Shown here: positions 15,762 to 25,250 of the stretch, in pieces
Position numbering within the stretch: position 1 is the first letter of the stretch
How the letters are laid out: every line of letters begins with the position of its first letter
Made by a program: the position numbers and the translations under genes
Assembly (NCBI RefSeq): GCF_001984065.1
Contig: NZ_LYVP01000020.1
Span: 1 to 64,000, forward strand
Length of the DNA: 64,000 nt
DNA from: Pseudomonas sp. KK4
GTDB lineage: Bacteria; Pseudomonadota; Gammaproteobacteria; Pseudomonadales; Pseudomonadaceae
Direction of reading: 5' to 3'
Notes under the pieces: model-generated
What the model saw: only the letters and a program-made list of their open reading frames with translations
Databases searched by the model: none
What the model was told of the DNA's origin: nothing

Positions 15762-16475
15762 TTAAAGCGGTACGCCCAGACGGTTGGCAACTTCTTCGTA
15801 GGCTTCGATGACATCACCGAGGCCCTGACGGAAGCGGTCCTTGTCCATTTTCTTCTTGGTGTCCTTGTCCCACAGGCGGCAGCCGTCCGGGCTGAACTCG
15901 TCGCCCAGCACGATGGAGCCGTCGCTGAACACGCCGAATTCCAGCTTGAAGTCCACCAGCAGCAGGCCAGCGTCATCGAACAGTTTGCTGAGGATTTCGT
16001 TGACCTTGAGCGACAGTTCTTTCATGCGAGCCAATTGCTCGACGGTGCCCCAACCAAACGCCACAACGTGGGATTCGTTGATGAACGGGTCACCCTTGGC
16101 GTCGTCTTTCAGGAACAGCTCAAAGGTGTAAGGGTTGAGCTTCATGCCCTCTTCGACGCCCAGGCGCTTGACCAGGCTACCGGCGGCGTAGTTACGCACG
16201 ACGCACTCGACCGGGATCATGTCCAGCTTCTTGACCAGGCACTCGTTGTCGCCCAGCAGCTTGTCGAACTGAGTCGGTACGCCGGCGGCTTCGAGTTTCT
16301 GCATGATGAAGGCGTTGAACTTGTTGTTCACCATGCCTTTGCGGTCCAGTTGCTCGATGCGCTTGCCGTCGAACGCCGAGGTGTCGTTGCGAAACAGCAG
16401 GATCAAGCGGTCAGCGTCATCGGTCTTGTAAACCGACTTGGCTTTGCCGCGGTAGAGTTCTTCACGTTTTTCCAT
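15762..16475 (-). CDS. purC: Phosphoribosylaminoimidazole-succinocarboxamide synthase
   Basis: SAICAR synthase joins CAIR and aspartate using ATP in purine biosynthesis. The 237-residue protein begins [20 protein letters not shown] and has the ATP-site lysines near the start. The family signatures LVDFKLEFG and SPDGCRLWD are present near residues 170-210. Length is normal. It is the last gene of the dapA-bamC-MBL-purC run on the minus strand, 28 bases after the hydrolase, and ends next to tRNA-Ser. Confidence 0.96.
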   Translation of the reverse strand: MEKREELYRGKAKSVYKTDDADRLILLFRNDTSAFDGKRIEQLDRKGMVNNKFNAFIMQKLEAAGVPTQFDKLLGDNECLVKKLDMIPVECVVRNYAAGSLVKRLGVEEGMKLNPYTFELFLKDDAKGDPFINESHVVAFGWGTVEQLARMKELSLKVNEILSKLFDDAGLLLVDFKLEFGVFSDGSIVLGDEFSPDGCRLWDKDTKKKMDKDRFRQGLGDVIEAYEEVANRLGVPL

Positions 16476-16503
16476 GATGGGCTCCGCTTGCTAAGTAGAT
16501 GGG

Positions 16504-17262
16504 CTAGGCGATGTGTCGCCAGTCGAGCCCTGAATCTTGATCGGCCAGTTGCAGCCAGTCCGGGTCGCACCCTAGGGTGTCGACAAAACATTGCCGGGCC
16601 AGCTGCGGCAGGTTGTTCTTGCTGCTCAGATGGGCCAGGACCAGGTGTTGCAGGCCTTGCCAGCCCAACTCAGCCACCAGGAATGCCGCCTGATGGTTAT
16701 TCAAATGTCCCAGTTCGCCGCCCACCCGCTGCTTGAGAAAGTAGGGATAGTGACCGCGAGCCAGCATGTCACGGCAATGGTTGGCCTCGATCATCAGTGC
16801 ATCGAGATCCCGATAACCATCCAGCACCCTGTTGCAGTAGGAACCCAGGTCGGTCAACAGGCCGAAGCGCCGCTCACCGTCACTGAATACATATTGCGTC
16901 GGCTCTTGCGCATCATGGGCCACGGCAATGACCCCAATGTTCAAGTTACCGATCTGCAACTGTTCACCGTCCGCCAGCAAGCCCGCGGGCTCGATGGGCT
17001 TGCGCATCCCGCGCAAGGTCCCGCGACTGAGGTAGACAGGCAGATTGTAGCGCCGAGACAGCAAACCCACGCCATGCACGTGGTCGGCATGTTCGTGGGT
17101 CACGAGTATCGCACTCAGTTGCGCCGGGCTCACCCCCAGGCGCAACAGGCGTTTTTCGGTTTCCCGCAGGGAGAAACCACAATCGACCAGCACATAGGTA
17201 TCAGCACTGGCTATCAGCGTGCCGTTCCCTTGGCTACCGCTGCCGAGAACGGCAAAACGCAT
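16504..17262 (-). CDS. MBL-fold metallohydrolase (YycJ/PhnP-like)
   Basis: This 252-residue metallo-beta-lactamase-fold hydrolase begins MRFAVLGSGSQGNGTLI, with the metal-binding motif TVTHEHADHVHG-type (LVTHEHADHVHG) near residue 55 and further ligands in VAHDAQEP, LTDLG and EANHC. The fold suggests a phosphodiesterase or nuclease; the substrate is not known. It sits 4 bases from bamC in the dapA-bamC-purC operon, a conserved Pseudomonas order. Confidence 0.9.
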   Translation of the reverse strand: MRFAVLGSGSQGNGTLIASADTYVLVDCGFSLRETEKRLLRLGVSPAQLSAILVTHEHADHVHGVGLLSRRYNLPVYLSRGTLRGMRKPIEPAGLLADGEQLQIGNLNIGVIAVAHDAQEPTQYVFSDGERRFGLLTDLGSYCNRVLDGYRDLDALMIEANHCRDMLARGHYPYFLKQRVGGELGHLNNHQAAFLVAELGWQGLQHLVLAHLSSKNNLPQLARQCFVDTLGCDPDWLQLADQDSGLDWRHIA

Positions 17263-17266
17263 GTGA

Positions 17267-18382
17267 TCAGCCCAGATTGTCCTGAATCACGCTCAACACT
17301 TTGCGCGCCACGTCAGCCGGCGCCACGGTGTTGATGTTTTTCTCGACGGTGACCTGCACGTTGTCGCCCACCTTGCTCAGGCGAACCTGATAACGCTCGG
17401 CGCGGGCTTCAACTTCTTCCTTGTTCGGCGCACTGCCGAACAGGCCGCTGAAGAAACCGGGCTTGTCGTCTTTCTTCTCGGCTTTTTCAGCCAGGTTGAT
17501 GTAGTACAGGCCCAGGCTGCGGTTGATGTCCTCGACGCGCCACTCACCCTGTTCCAGTGCGCGGCCGACGCTCGACCAGGCGCGGTCCAGATCGGAACCG
17601 ACGTTCAGCACGGGGTTGCCGCTGCCGTCTTCGCTCAGGCTGACACGGTTCGGGGTGTCGAAATCGCGGGAGGCCAGCATGGAAACCGAACCGCCCTTCT
17701 CCGAGATCCGGCTCATGCTCGCAAGCATGTCGTCGACCAGCGCAGCGTCCAGGCCGGTGTTGACCGAACGGTTGGTGAAGGCCACATCGGCGGTACTGCC
17801 GGCAGGACGCTCGGCGGTGACCACATAGACCTCACTGGTATTGCGCTGCACACCCGGCTCGATACGTACCCGGGCGCGGATTTCGCTGTCAGAGGCGACA
17901 CCGGCCGCACTCAGGCGCTTGGCCATCGCTGCGGACAACTCGTCGGCATGTTGCCAGGTCGTGGTGAATTCACCGGTTTGCGGGCGTTGTTCGTCCAGGC
18001 GGAAACCGTTGTCCTGAAAGAACTGCACGGCTACCGGCCAGGCTTCCGCCGGCGGGTTCTGCGCCAGGATCCAGCGCGAATCGCCGCTTTTTTGCAGCGA
18101 GTAGGCACTGGCGTCGGCAACGGAAGACAATGGCAGCGGACGAGGAACGACGTATTCGCCCTTGACGGTGTCATCGGCCACGTTACGCGGGATTGGCAGC
18201 AGCGGGTCCAGACGCTTGGCGGTCTTGATATCCGGTGGCAATTGCATCGGTGCAGTCTGTTGCGCTTCCAGGTAATCGCTACCACGGTCACGGAAATAAC
18301 CTTCCGGGCCCCAGATCCATCCACAGCCACTGGTGCTGGAGATAATCAAGGCAAGTGCGGAAAGTCCGGCCATTCGCTTCAT
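17267..18382 (-). CDS. bamC: Outer membrane protein assembly factor BamC
   Basis: BamC is a lipoprotein of the beta-barrel assembly machinery. The 371-residue protein begins MKRMAGLSALALIISSTSGC, a lipoprotein signal with lipobox SSTSGC, followed by a long unstructured N-terminal segment and two helix-grip domains. I chose the ATG at 18382, preceded by GAGGAAG; the longer frame runs into dapA. It lies 17 bases after dapA, an arrangement shared with E. coli. Confidence 0.93.
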   Translation of the reverse strand: MKRMAGLSALALIISSTSGCGWIWGPEGYFRDRGSDYLEAQQTAPMQLPPDIKTAKRLDPLLPIPRNVADDTVKGEYVVPRPLPLSSVADASAYSLQKSGDSRWILAQNPPAEAWPVAVQFFQDNGFRLDEQRPQTGEFTTTWQHADELSAAMAKRLSAAGVASDSEIRARVRIEPGVQRNTSEVYVVTAERPAGSTADVAFTNRSVNTGLDAALVDDMLASMSRISEKGGSVSMLASRDFDTPNRVSLSEDGSGNPVLNVGSDLDRAWSSVGRALEQGEWRVEDINRSLGLYYINLAEKAEKKDDKPGFFSGLFGSAPNKEEVEARAERYQVRLSKVGDNVQVTVEKNINTVAPADVARKVLSVIQDNLG

Positions 18383-18399
18383 GCGTTGTACTTCCTCAA

Positions 18400-19278
18400 T
18401 TAAGCCAGGACGCCGGACAGACGCATGGCCTGACGCAGCGGTTCGTGACACTCAGCGCTGAGCCAGGTGAGCGGCAGACGGATACCGTCCGGCATCAAGC
18501 CCATTTCATGCAGCGCCCATTTCACGGGGATAGGGTTGGATTCGATAAACAGGGTTTTATTGAGCGGCATCAGCTTTTCATGAATGGCACGCGCCTTTGC
18601 GGCGTCGCCATTGAGGGCAGCGATGCACAGATCGGCCATGTCGCGCGGAGCGACGTTGGCGGTGACCGAAATATTGCCTTTGCCGCCCAAAAGGATCAGC
18701 TCGACTGCAGTGGCATCGTCACCGGAGATCACCAGGAAGTTGCTGCTGACACCGTCGATGATCGCCTTGGCGCGCTTGAGGTCGCCGGTGGCTTCCTTGA
18801 TGCCGATGATGTTCTTGACGGTCGACAGACGGATAACGGTCTCGGCCTGCATGTCGCATGCGGTGCGGCCCGGCACGTTATAGAGGATCTGCGGGATGTC
18901 GACGGCTTCGGCGATGGCCTTGAAGTGCTGGTACAGGCCTTCCTGGGTCGGCTTGTTGTAATACGGCGTGACCAGCAGGCAGGCATCGGCACCCGCGTTT
19001 TTCGCGTTGGTGGTCAGCTCGATGGCTTCGCGGGTCGAATTGGCGCCGGTACCGGCGATCACCGGGATGCGGCCATTGACCTGCTTCACGACGCGACGGA
19101 TGACTTCGATGTGTTCGTTCACATCAAGGGTGGCCGATTCACCTGTGGTGCCGACCGCCACGATGGCGTGGGTGCCGTTTTGCAGGTGAAAGTCCACCAG
19201 TTTGCTCAGGCTATCCCAATCGAGATTACCTTGTGCATCCATGGGTGTGACCAGTGCCACCATACTGCCCGCAATCAT
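18400..19278 (-). CDS. dapA: 4-hydroxy-tetrahydrodipicolinate synthase
   Basis: DapA condenses pyruvate with aspartate semialdehyde in the lysine/diaminopimelate pathway. The 292-residue protein begins [20 protein letters not shown]. The family signature [10 protein letters not shown] is near residue 40, [14 protein letters not shown] near 107, the Tyr of VPGRTACDM near 135, and the Schiff-base Lys is in GIKEATGDL near 161. The start at 19278 is the conserved one; the upstream frame is spurious. It is first in the dapA-bamC-MBL-purC operon. Confidence 0.96.
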   Translation of the reverse strand: MIAGSMVALVTPMDAQGNLDWDSLSKLVDFHLQNGTHAIVAVGTTGESATLDVNEHIEVIRRVVKQVNGRIPVIAGTGANSTREAIELTTNAKNAGADACLLVTPYYNKPTQEGLYQHFKAIAEAVDIPQILYNVPGRTACDMQAETVIRLSTVKNIIGIKEATGDLKRAKAIIDGVSSNFLVISGDDATAVELILLGGKGNISVTANVAPRDMADLCIAALNGDAAKARAIHEKLMPLNKTLFIESNPIPVKWALHEMGLMPDGIRLPLTWLSAECHEPLRQAMRLSGVLA

Positions 19279-19606
19279 GCAACCGCTCCTGCCGGAAAAA
19301 GAGAGCCGTAATGGTACTGGCGCCAAGATGCTTGTACAAGCGAAGTACTGCGCTGCCGCCATTCCCCTTGGCGCCGCTTTTCGCTACCCTTCAGACTTTG
19401 ATCGGTACCGACAAGCTCGCACGTCGGGTTCGAGCCTTCATTTTCGGCATCACAAGCCCCATTTCAGCGTTGCCACTGCGCTGTTCCTGCCATACTGGAG
19501 CACGGTGCAACCTGCGCAAGGGCTTTCTGAATTCGCATCCGCAGGCTCACCCCCGGCAAAACAAGCCGACAGAAGTACCGACCGCTCATCGCTTTAGGAA
19601 TGCTGC
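19279..19606. other. Divergent promoter region dapA / gcvR
   Basis: A 328-bp intergenic region between divergently transcribed dapA and gcvR. It must hold both promoters. I see no further gene or strong repeat in it. Confidence 0.5.
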
Positions 19607-20167
19607 ATGTCCACCCCCACAGTTCGCGAACAATTCCTTGTCATCAGTGCGCTCGGCGCCAACCCCATGGAGCTGACTAACGTCCTGTGCCGCGCCAGCC
19701 ATGAAAACCGCTGCGCCGTGGTCACCTCTCGCCTGACCCGCCATGGCGAGTGCAGTGCGCTGGTCCTTGAAGTCTCCGGTAGCTGGGACGCACTGGCACG
19801 CCTGGAGGGCAGCCTGCCAATACTGGCCAAACGGCACGCCTTCACCGTCAACGTGGTCCGCAGCGCAGCCCTGGAAAACCGTCCGCAGGCCCTGCCGTAT
19901 GTGGCCTATGTCAGCTCGGCCTACCGCTCGGACATCATCAACGAGCTGTGCCAGTTCTTCATGGACCATAACGTCGAGCTGGAAAACCTGACCTGCGACA
20001 CCTATCAGGCCCCGCAAACCGGCGGCACCATGCTCAATGCCACCTTTACCGTAACCTTGCCGGCCGGCGTACAGATCAGCTGGTTGCGCGATCAGTTCCT
20101 GGATTTCGCCGATGCGCTGAACCTGGATGCCCTGATCGAACCGTGGCGCCCACAAAACCCAATGTAA
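19607..20167 (+). CDS. gcvR: Glycine cleavage system transcriptional repressor GcvR-like
   Basis: This 186-residue protein has two ACT domains: residues 7-80 (REQFLVISALGANPMELTNV) and 95-170 (YVAYVSSAYRSDIINELCQF). In enterics GcvR binds GcvA and glycine to repress glycine cleavage. In Pseudomonas the homologue next to bcp is usually given this name, although GcvA partnership is not established here. It lies 10 bases upstream of bcp in the same orientation, so the two are co-transcribed. Confidence 0.85.
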   Translation: MSTPTVREQFLVISALGANPMELTNVLCRASHENRCAVVTSRLTRHGECSALVLEVSGSWDALARLEGSLPILAKRHAFTVNVVRSAALENRPQALPYVAYVSSAYRSDIINELCQFFMDHNVELENLTCDTYQAPQTGGTMLNATFTVTLPAGVQISWLRDQFLDFADALNLDALIEPWRPQNPM

Positions 20168-20177
20168 GGAAGCTTTC

Positions 20178-20651
20178 ATGGCCGTTGCCATCGACCAACC
20201 GGTTGCCGATTTCGAAGCCCCCGCCACCAGCGGGCAAACCGTCAGCCTGGCGGCGCTCAAGGGCAAGCAGGTAGTGATCTACTTCTATCCGAAGGACAGC
20301 ACCCCCGGCTGCACCACTCAAGGCCAGGGGTTTCGCGATCAGCTTGATGCCTTCAAGGCCGCCAACACCGAAGTCTTTGGCGTATCACGTGACAGCCTCA
20401 AGTCCCACGAGAACTTCAAGGCCAAGCAGGCGTTCACCTTCGAGCTGATCAGCGACAAGGAAGAAGCGCTGTGCCAGCTGTTCGACGTGATCAAGCTGAA
20501 AAAGCTGTATGGCAAGGAATACATGGGCGTCGATCGCAGCACGTTCCTGATCGACAAGAACGGCGTGTTGCGCCAGGAGTGGCGCGGCGTGAAGGTACCG
20601 GGGCATGTGGATGCCGTGTTGGCTGCAGCTCAGACCTTGAATAAAGCCTGA
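20178..20651 (+). CDS. bcp: Thiol peroxidase Bcp (PrxQ type)
   Basis: This 157-residue peroxiredoxin reduces hydrogen peroxide and organic hydroperoxides. The peroxidatic Cys45 lies in YPKDSTPGCTTQGQGFRD. The resolving cysteine found five residues later in E. coli Bcp is absent (Gly/Gln here). The only other cysteine is Cys99 in EEALCQLFD, so it may act through C99 or as a 1-Cys enzyme. It follows gcvR and is closed by a hairpin at 20657-20693. Confidence 0.93.
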   Translation: MAVAIDQPVADFEAPATSGQTVSLAALKGKQVVIYFYPKDSTPGCTTQGQGFRDQLDAFKAANTEVFGVSRDSLKSHENFKAKQAFTFELISDKEEALCQLFDVIKLKKLYGKEYMGVDRSTFLIDKNGVLRQEWRGVKVPGHVDAVLAAAQTLNKA

Positions 20652-20656
20652 TCTCA

Positions 20657-20693
20657 AAAGGATCGCAACCTTCAGCGGGCTGCGATCCTTTGA
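20657..20693. terminator. Bidirectional terminator between bcp and the permease
   Basis: An 11-bp stem, AAAGGATCGCA / TGCGATCCTTT, lies between two convergent genes. It can terminate both transcripts. Confidence 0.8.
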
Positions 20694-20696
20694 TAC

Positions 20697-21770
20697 CTAG
20701 AGCAACGGTGCCACCACCGGCTCCTTGCGCGGCCAGGCATCCAGCACGGCCTTGAACAGAGTGGCCAGGGGAATCGCAAAGAAGACCCCCCAGAATCCCC
20801 ACAGCCCGCCGAACAACAATACCGCGCAGATGATCGCTACCGGATGCAGGTTGACGGCCTCCGAGAACAGCAGCGGCACCAGCACGTTACCGTCCAACGT
20901 CTGGATGATTCCGTAGACTGCCATCAGATAGATGAACTGATCGCTCCAACCCCACTGGAACAACGCAATCAGTAACACCGGCACCGTCACCACCACGGCC
21001 CCGACGTAGGGCACCACCACCGATACCCCGACCAGTAACGCCAGCAGTGCCGCGTAATTGAGCTCCAGGATGACGAACGCGATGTAGGTCACGCCGCCGC
21101 AAATGAAGATTTCGATGACCTTGCCACGAATGTAATTGGCGATCTGCCGGTTCATCTCATGGGCAACGCGGGTGATCAGCGCTCGCTCGCGGGGCAGGTA
21201 GCCGCGCACCCACTCCCCGATCATTGCCCGGTCCTTGAGGAAGAAAAACACCAGAATCGGCACCAATACCAAATAGATCATGATGTTGACCAACAGCGGC
21301 AGGCTCGAGAGTGAGAACGTCAGCGCCCACTGCCCGAACTTGCCGATTTCGCCCCGCGCCACTTCGATGGCCTGCAGCACCTGCTCGTCGGACACCAGAT
21401 GCGGGTAGCGCTCCGGCAGCAGCAGTAGCAGCGATTGCCACTTGACCAGCATGCCGGGCAATTCGTTGAACAAGGTGATCACCTGATGCCAGAGCAGCGG
21501 CACCACAACCACGAAAAACACCAGCGACAGCCCCATGAACAGCGCGAAGACCAGCCCCACCGCCGCCCCGCCCGGAACACGCAGGCGCTCCAGCGTCAGC
21601 ACCAGCCCCTGCATCAGATAAGCCAGGACCATCCCGGCCAACACCGGCGCCAGCATCCCGCCCAGCGTCAGCACGGCGGTGAACGCCAGGAACAGCAGGA
21701 CAGCCAGTACCACGGCTTCCTCATCGGAGAAGTAGCGCTGAATCCAGTCGCGTAACACTTTAAACATCAA
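20697..21770 (-). CDS. AI-2E family transporter (PerM-like permease)
   Basis: This 357-residue integral membrane protein has about eight hydrophobic helices and belongs to the AI-2E/PerM family. It begins MMFKVLRDWIQRYFSDEEAV. Later segments RGYLPRERALITRVAHEMNR and LWGFWGVFFAIPLATLFKAV are the conserved cores. Family members have been linked to autoinducer export or Na+/H+ antiport; the substrate here is unknown. It is followed upstream by tusA on the same strand, 29 bases away. Confidence 0.88.
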   Translation of the reverse strand: MMFKVLRDWIQRYFSDEEAVVLAVLLFLAFTAVLTLGGMLAPVLAGMVLAYLMQGLVLTLERLRVPGGAAVGLVFALFMGLSLVFFVVVVPLLWHQVITLFNELPGMLVKWQSLLLLLPERYPHLVSDEQVLQAIEVARGEIGKFGQWALTFSLSSLPLLVNIMIYLVLVPILVFFFLKDRAMIGEWVRGYLPRERALITRVAHEMNRQIANYIRGKVIEIFICGGVTYIAFVILELNYAALLALLVGVSVVVPYVGAVVVTVPVLLIALFQWGWSDQFIYLMAVYGIIQTLDGNVLVPLLFSEAVNLHPVAIICAVLLFGGLWGFWGVFFAIPLATLFKAVLDAWPRKEPVVAPLL

Positions 21771-21799
21771 TAATCCTTAAGAAAAAATGCCGCGGGTTT

Positions 21800-22039
21800 T
21801 CAGGCTTTTTTCAACCAATAGCGGTAAACGCCCGACTCGTCTTCTTCACGAAGCAGCGTATGACCGGCCAAACGGGCGAAGGTGCGAAAATCGCGCTGCG
21901 AGCCAGCATCCGTAGCGATCACCTTGAGTACGGCGCCACTGAGCATCCGGTTGAGTTCCATCTTGGCCTTGAGCAGCGGCAACGGGCAATTCAAGCCACT
22001 GGCGTCCAGTTCAACGTCATGGGCTACAGCGTCGGTCAT
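21800..22039 (-). CDS. tusA: Sulfurtransferase TusA
   Basis: TusA relays sulfur from cysteine desulfurase toward 2-thiouridine formation in tRNA. The 79-residue protein has the family CPxP motif in DASGLNCPLPLLKAK (active Cys19), and ends with VYRYWLKKA. The position next to the AI-2E permease and divergent from the M48 protease is common in Pseudomonas. Confidence 0.93.
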   Translation of the reverse strand: MTDAVAHDVELDASGLNCPLPLLKAKMELNRMLSGAVLKVIATDAGSQRDFRTFARLAGHTLLREEDESGVYRYWLKKA

Positions 22040-22137
22040 TGCGTCACTCCGGTTCAGATGGTTGAGTCGCCTAGAATATCTGGTCGCAAGGCTGGTGTCC
22101 GGCTACAGTAAGGTCTTTGTCGACTAAGGCTTTGTGC

Positions 22138-23571
22138 ATGACCTTTTTGCGCCCTACCCTGCTGACGCTCGCTTGCCTGCTCGCCTCACCGGGCTTTGCC
22201 GACGACCTGCCGTCACTCGGCGACGCCAGTTCTGCCATCGTCTCGCCACAGCAGGAATACCAGTTGGGTCGCGCGTGGCTGGCGTTGTTGCGTAGCCAGG
22301 TATCGCAGCTCAACGATCCTCAACTCAAGGACTATGTCGAATCCAGTGTTTATCGCCTGGTAGAGACCAGTCAGGTCAATGACCGGCGCCTGGAATTCAT
22401 CCTGATCAACAGCCCTCAGCTCAATGCCTTTGCGGCGCCGGGCGGGATTGTCGGGGTCAACGGCGGCTTGTTCCTCAACGCCCAGACCGAAGGCGAATAT
22501 GCCTCGGTTCTGGCTCACGAACTGGCTCACTTGTCGCAGCGCCACTTTGCCCGTGGCGTCGAAGCGCAACAGCGCATGCAGGTGCCGATGATGGCCGCGC
22601 TGCTGGCCGGGATCGTGATCGCCGCAGCCGGTGCCGGTGACGCCGGGATCGCCGCCATTGCCGGTACACAGGCGGCGGCCATTCAGGAACAACGACGCTT
22701 CTCCCGCCAGAACGAACAGGAAGCCGACCGCATCGGTATCCTCAATCTGGAAAAAGCCGGCTACGACCCTCGTTCCATGCCGACCATGTTCGAGCGCCTG
22801 GGCCGGCAGTATCGTTACGATGCCAAGCCACCGGAATTCCTGCTGACTCACCCGGTGACCGAGTCCCGTATCGCCGACACCCGCAACCGCGCCGAACAGG
22901 CACCGCAGGGCGGCATCGAGGATAGCCTGCGCTATCAATTGATTCGGGCGCGAGTGCAGTTGATCTATGAGGAAACACCGGGGCTGGGCGCCAAGCGCTT
23001 TCGCGCCTTGCTGGACGAGAACCCGAAAAACGATATTGCTCGCTACGGCTTGGCCATCGCTCAAATCAAGGGTGGCCAACTGAACGAAGCGCGGGAAAAC
23101 CTGAAGCTGTTGCTGGCCAAATCGCCGAACGAGATCATTTACAACCTCGCACAAATCGATCTGGACACCACCAACAACCGCTTGGCGGATGCACAGTCGC
23201 GCGTCGACCGAATGCTCACTCAGTACCCTGGCAACTACCCGCTGAACCAGGTGCGCGTCGACCTGTTGCTTAAACAGAACCGCGCAGCCGATGCCGAAAA
23301 GGCCCTGGAAGGCTTACTCAAGTCGCGTCCAGATGATCCGGACGTTTGGTACCAGGTGGCAGAGACGCGCGGCCTGTCGGGCAACATCATCGGCCTGCAT
23401 CAGGCGCGCGCCGAGTATTTCGCACTGGTGGGTGACTATCGCCAGGCCATCCAGCAACTGGATTTCGCCAAGCGCAAGGCCGGGAGCAATTTCCCGCTGT
23501 CGTCGCGAATCGATGCCCGTCAGCGAGAGTTGATGGATCAGGAGCGCATGATCAAGGACATGATGGGCTGA
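22138..23571 (+). CDS. M48 family metalloprotease (BepA-like) with TPR repeats
   Basis: This 477-residue periplasmic zinc protease is similar to BepA/YfgC, which assists or degrades outer membrane proteins. A signal peptide (TFLRPTLLTLACLLASPGFA) is followed by the M48 domain with HELAHLSQRH (HExxH), a third ligand in NEQEADRIG, and C-terminal TPR-like repeats from about residue 300. I chose the ATG at 22138; the TTG at 22117 would add residues before the signal peptide. It ends before a bidirectional terminator facing mucD. Confidence 0.92.
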   Translation: MTFLRPTLLTLACLLASPGFADDLPSLGDASSAIVSPQQEYQLGRAWLALLRSQVSQLNDPQLKDYVESSVYRLVETSQVNDRRLEFILINSPQLNAFAAPGGIVGVNGGLFLNAQTEGEYASVLAHELAHLSQRHFARGVEAQQRMQVPMMAALLAGIVIAAAGAGDAGIAAIAGTQAAAIQEQRRFSRQNEQEADRIGILNLEKAGYDPRSMPTMFERLGRQYRYDAKPPEFLLTHPVTESRIADTRNRAEQAPQGGIEDSLRYQLIRARVQLIYEETPGLGAKRFRALLDENPKNDIARYGLAIAQIKGGQLNEARENLKLLLAKSPNEIIYNLAQIDLDTTNNRLADAQSRVDRMLTQYPGNYPLNQVRVDLLLKQNRAADAEKALEGLLKSRPDDPDVWYQVAETRGLSGNIIGLHQARAEYFALVGDYRQAIQQLDFAKRKAGSNFPLSSRIDARQRELMDQERMIKDMMG

Positions 23572-23598
23572 CCGTTCAGCAACCTTATTTCGAGCACA

Positions 23599-23630
23599 AA
23601 AAAACCGCCTCTTTCGAGGCGGTTTTTCAT
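23599..23630. terminator. Bidirectional terminator between the M48 protease and mucD
   Basis: AAAAAACCGCCTC-tttc-GAGGCGGTTTTT is a strong hairpin with A- and T-runs on both sides, located between two convergent genes. Confidence 0.93.
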
Positions 23631-23646
23631 TCAACCAACAAGCGGA

Positions 23647-25074
23647 TTATTCAGCCAGTTTGAAGGTAATGAAGCTGGCGCGTCCTTGACGCAGAACCCG
23701 CATCGACACCGAGCGATTCTTCGGCAGCGCCTTGGCGATGTCGGTGAACTGCTTGGTCGATTCGATGGCCTGGTTGTTCAGGTGGGTAATGACATCACCC
23801 GGTTGCAGGCCAATCATGGCGGCAGGACCGTCCTGAACTTCCTTGATCACCACACCACCTTTGAGGTCGTAGGTTTTCTTCTGCTCGGCACTGATCTCGA
23901 CGACCGAAACCCCCAGGCGATTGCTGCTGCTTTCGGCGCCCGATTTCGGCAAAGCACTCAGCTCCTTGTCTTCATCAGGAATATCGCCGACCGTCAACTC
24001 GACGTTCTTGCGCTTACCATCACGAATCACTTCCAGATTGGCCTTGGACCCCGCCTTCAGTGCGCCAACCAGGTGTGGCAAATCGGCGGACATCACGATC
24101 GGTTGGCCATTCATGCTCAGGATCACGTCGCCAACCTGCAGACCACCCTTGGCGGCCGGACCATCATCCTGGATCTGGGCAACCAGCGCACCGGCCGGTT
24201 TATCCAGACCGAACGACTCGGCGAGATCCTTGTTCACTTCCTGGATCACGACCCCCAACCAGCCGCGGCTGACCTTGCCACCGGTTTTCAGCTGATTGGA
24301 AACGTCCATGGCCACATCGATCGGAATGGCGAACGACACGCCCATGAAGCCACCGGAGCGGGTGTAGATCTGCGAGTTGATGCCGACCACTTCGCCTTTG
24401 AGGTTGAACAGCGGCCCACCGGAGTTACCCGGGTTGATCGGCACGTCGGTCTGAATGAACGGCACATAGTTTTCGTTCGGCAGGCTACGGCCCACGGCAC
24501 TGACGATGCCTTGGGTTACCGTGTGGTCAAAGCCGAACGGCGAACCGATAGCCACGACCCACTGGCCGGCCTTCAAGTCCTGGGATTTACCCAACGTAAG
24601 TACGGGCAAGTCCTTGCCTTCGATTTTCAACAGCGCCACATCGGAGCGGGTATCGGTCCCCACCAGCTTGGCTTTCATTTCGCTGCGATCAGCCAGACGC
24701 ACCAGAATCTCATCAGCGTCGGCAATCACGTGGTTATTGGTGAGGATGTAACCGTCAGAGGAGATGATGAAGCCGGAACCCAGGGACTGGGCTTCACGCT
24801 GACGATCACCGCGAGGCGAACGCGGTTGTGGCGGCATACCGCGTTCGAAGAACTCGCGCAGCATCGGCGGCAAGCCTTCGAGATCCGGCATCTGCTGGTT
24901 CACCTTGCGATCCGGCAGTTTCTGCGTGGTACTGATGTTCACGACCGCGGGCGAGGCTTGCTCGACCAATTGCGTAAAGTCGGGCAATTCGACTGCTTGC
25001 GCAGGGATGGCCTGACCGAGCACCAACACGGTGGCAAAAATGGAGAGGTAAGACTTCAAGCGTGGTATCGACAT
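23647..25074 (-). CDS. mucD: Periplasmic serine endoprotease MucD (DegP family)
   Basis: MucD is a DegP/HtrA-type periplasmic protease and chaperone that restrains the AlgU envelope-stress response. The 475-residue protein has a signal peptide (LSIFATVLVLGQAIPAQA). Its catalytic triad is His in TNNHVIADADE, Asp in TRSDVALLKIE and Ser in GNSGGPLF. Two PDZ domains follow at about residues 280-370 and 385-470. It is the last gene of the algU operon, but a 176-bp gap with hairpins separates it from mucB. Confidence 0.95.
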   Translation of the reverse strand: MSIPRLKSYLSIFATVLVLGQAIPAQAVELPDFTQLVEQASPAVVNISTTQKLPDRKVNQQMPDLEGLPPMLREFFERGMPPQPRSPRGDRQREAQSLGSGFIISSDGYILTNNHVIADADEILVRLADRSEMKAKLVGTDTRSDVALLKIEGKDLPVLTLGKSQDLKAGQWVVAIGSPFGFDHTVTQGIVSAVGRSLPNENYVPFIQTDVPINPGNSGGPLFNLKGEVVGINSQIYTRSGGFMGVSFAIPIDVAMDVSNQLKTGGKVSRGWLGVVIQEVNKDLAESFGLDKPAGALVAQIQDDGPAAKGGLQVGDVILSMNGQPIVMSADLPHLVGALKAGSKANLEVIRDGKRKNVELTVGDIPDEDKELSALPKSGAESSSNRLGVSVVEISAEQKKTYDLKGGVVIKEVQDGPAAMIGLQPGDVITHLNNQAIESTKQFTDIAKALPKNRSVSMRVLRQGRASFITFKLAE

Positions 25075-25169
25075 ACGGCTCCCGTTACGACGAGCATGGT
25101 TAAGCGATATGGATCAAGTAACACCGGAAAGATACGCCGGTATTTTTGTTCCGGGAACAACAAACAAGG

Positions 25170-25243
25170 CCAGAGCCGAGGGGCTCTGACTTAAAAAAAA
25201 TTCACTTGAAATTGCAAGTTGAAATGTTCGCGAAACATTTCAA
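25170..25243 (-). promoter_or_regulatory. Hairpins and U-tract between mucB and mucD
   Basis: Reading on the minus strand after the mucB stop there is a perfect 10-bp stem (plus-strand 25219-25228 with 25234-25243, loop cgcga), a 5-bp stem ACTTG/CAAGT, eight U, then CAGAGCC/GGCTCTG. This looks like a partial terminator or RNA-processing site that would lower mucD relative to algU-mucAB. Confidence 0.55.
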
Positions 25244-25250
25244 TCTCGGC

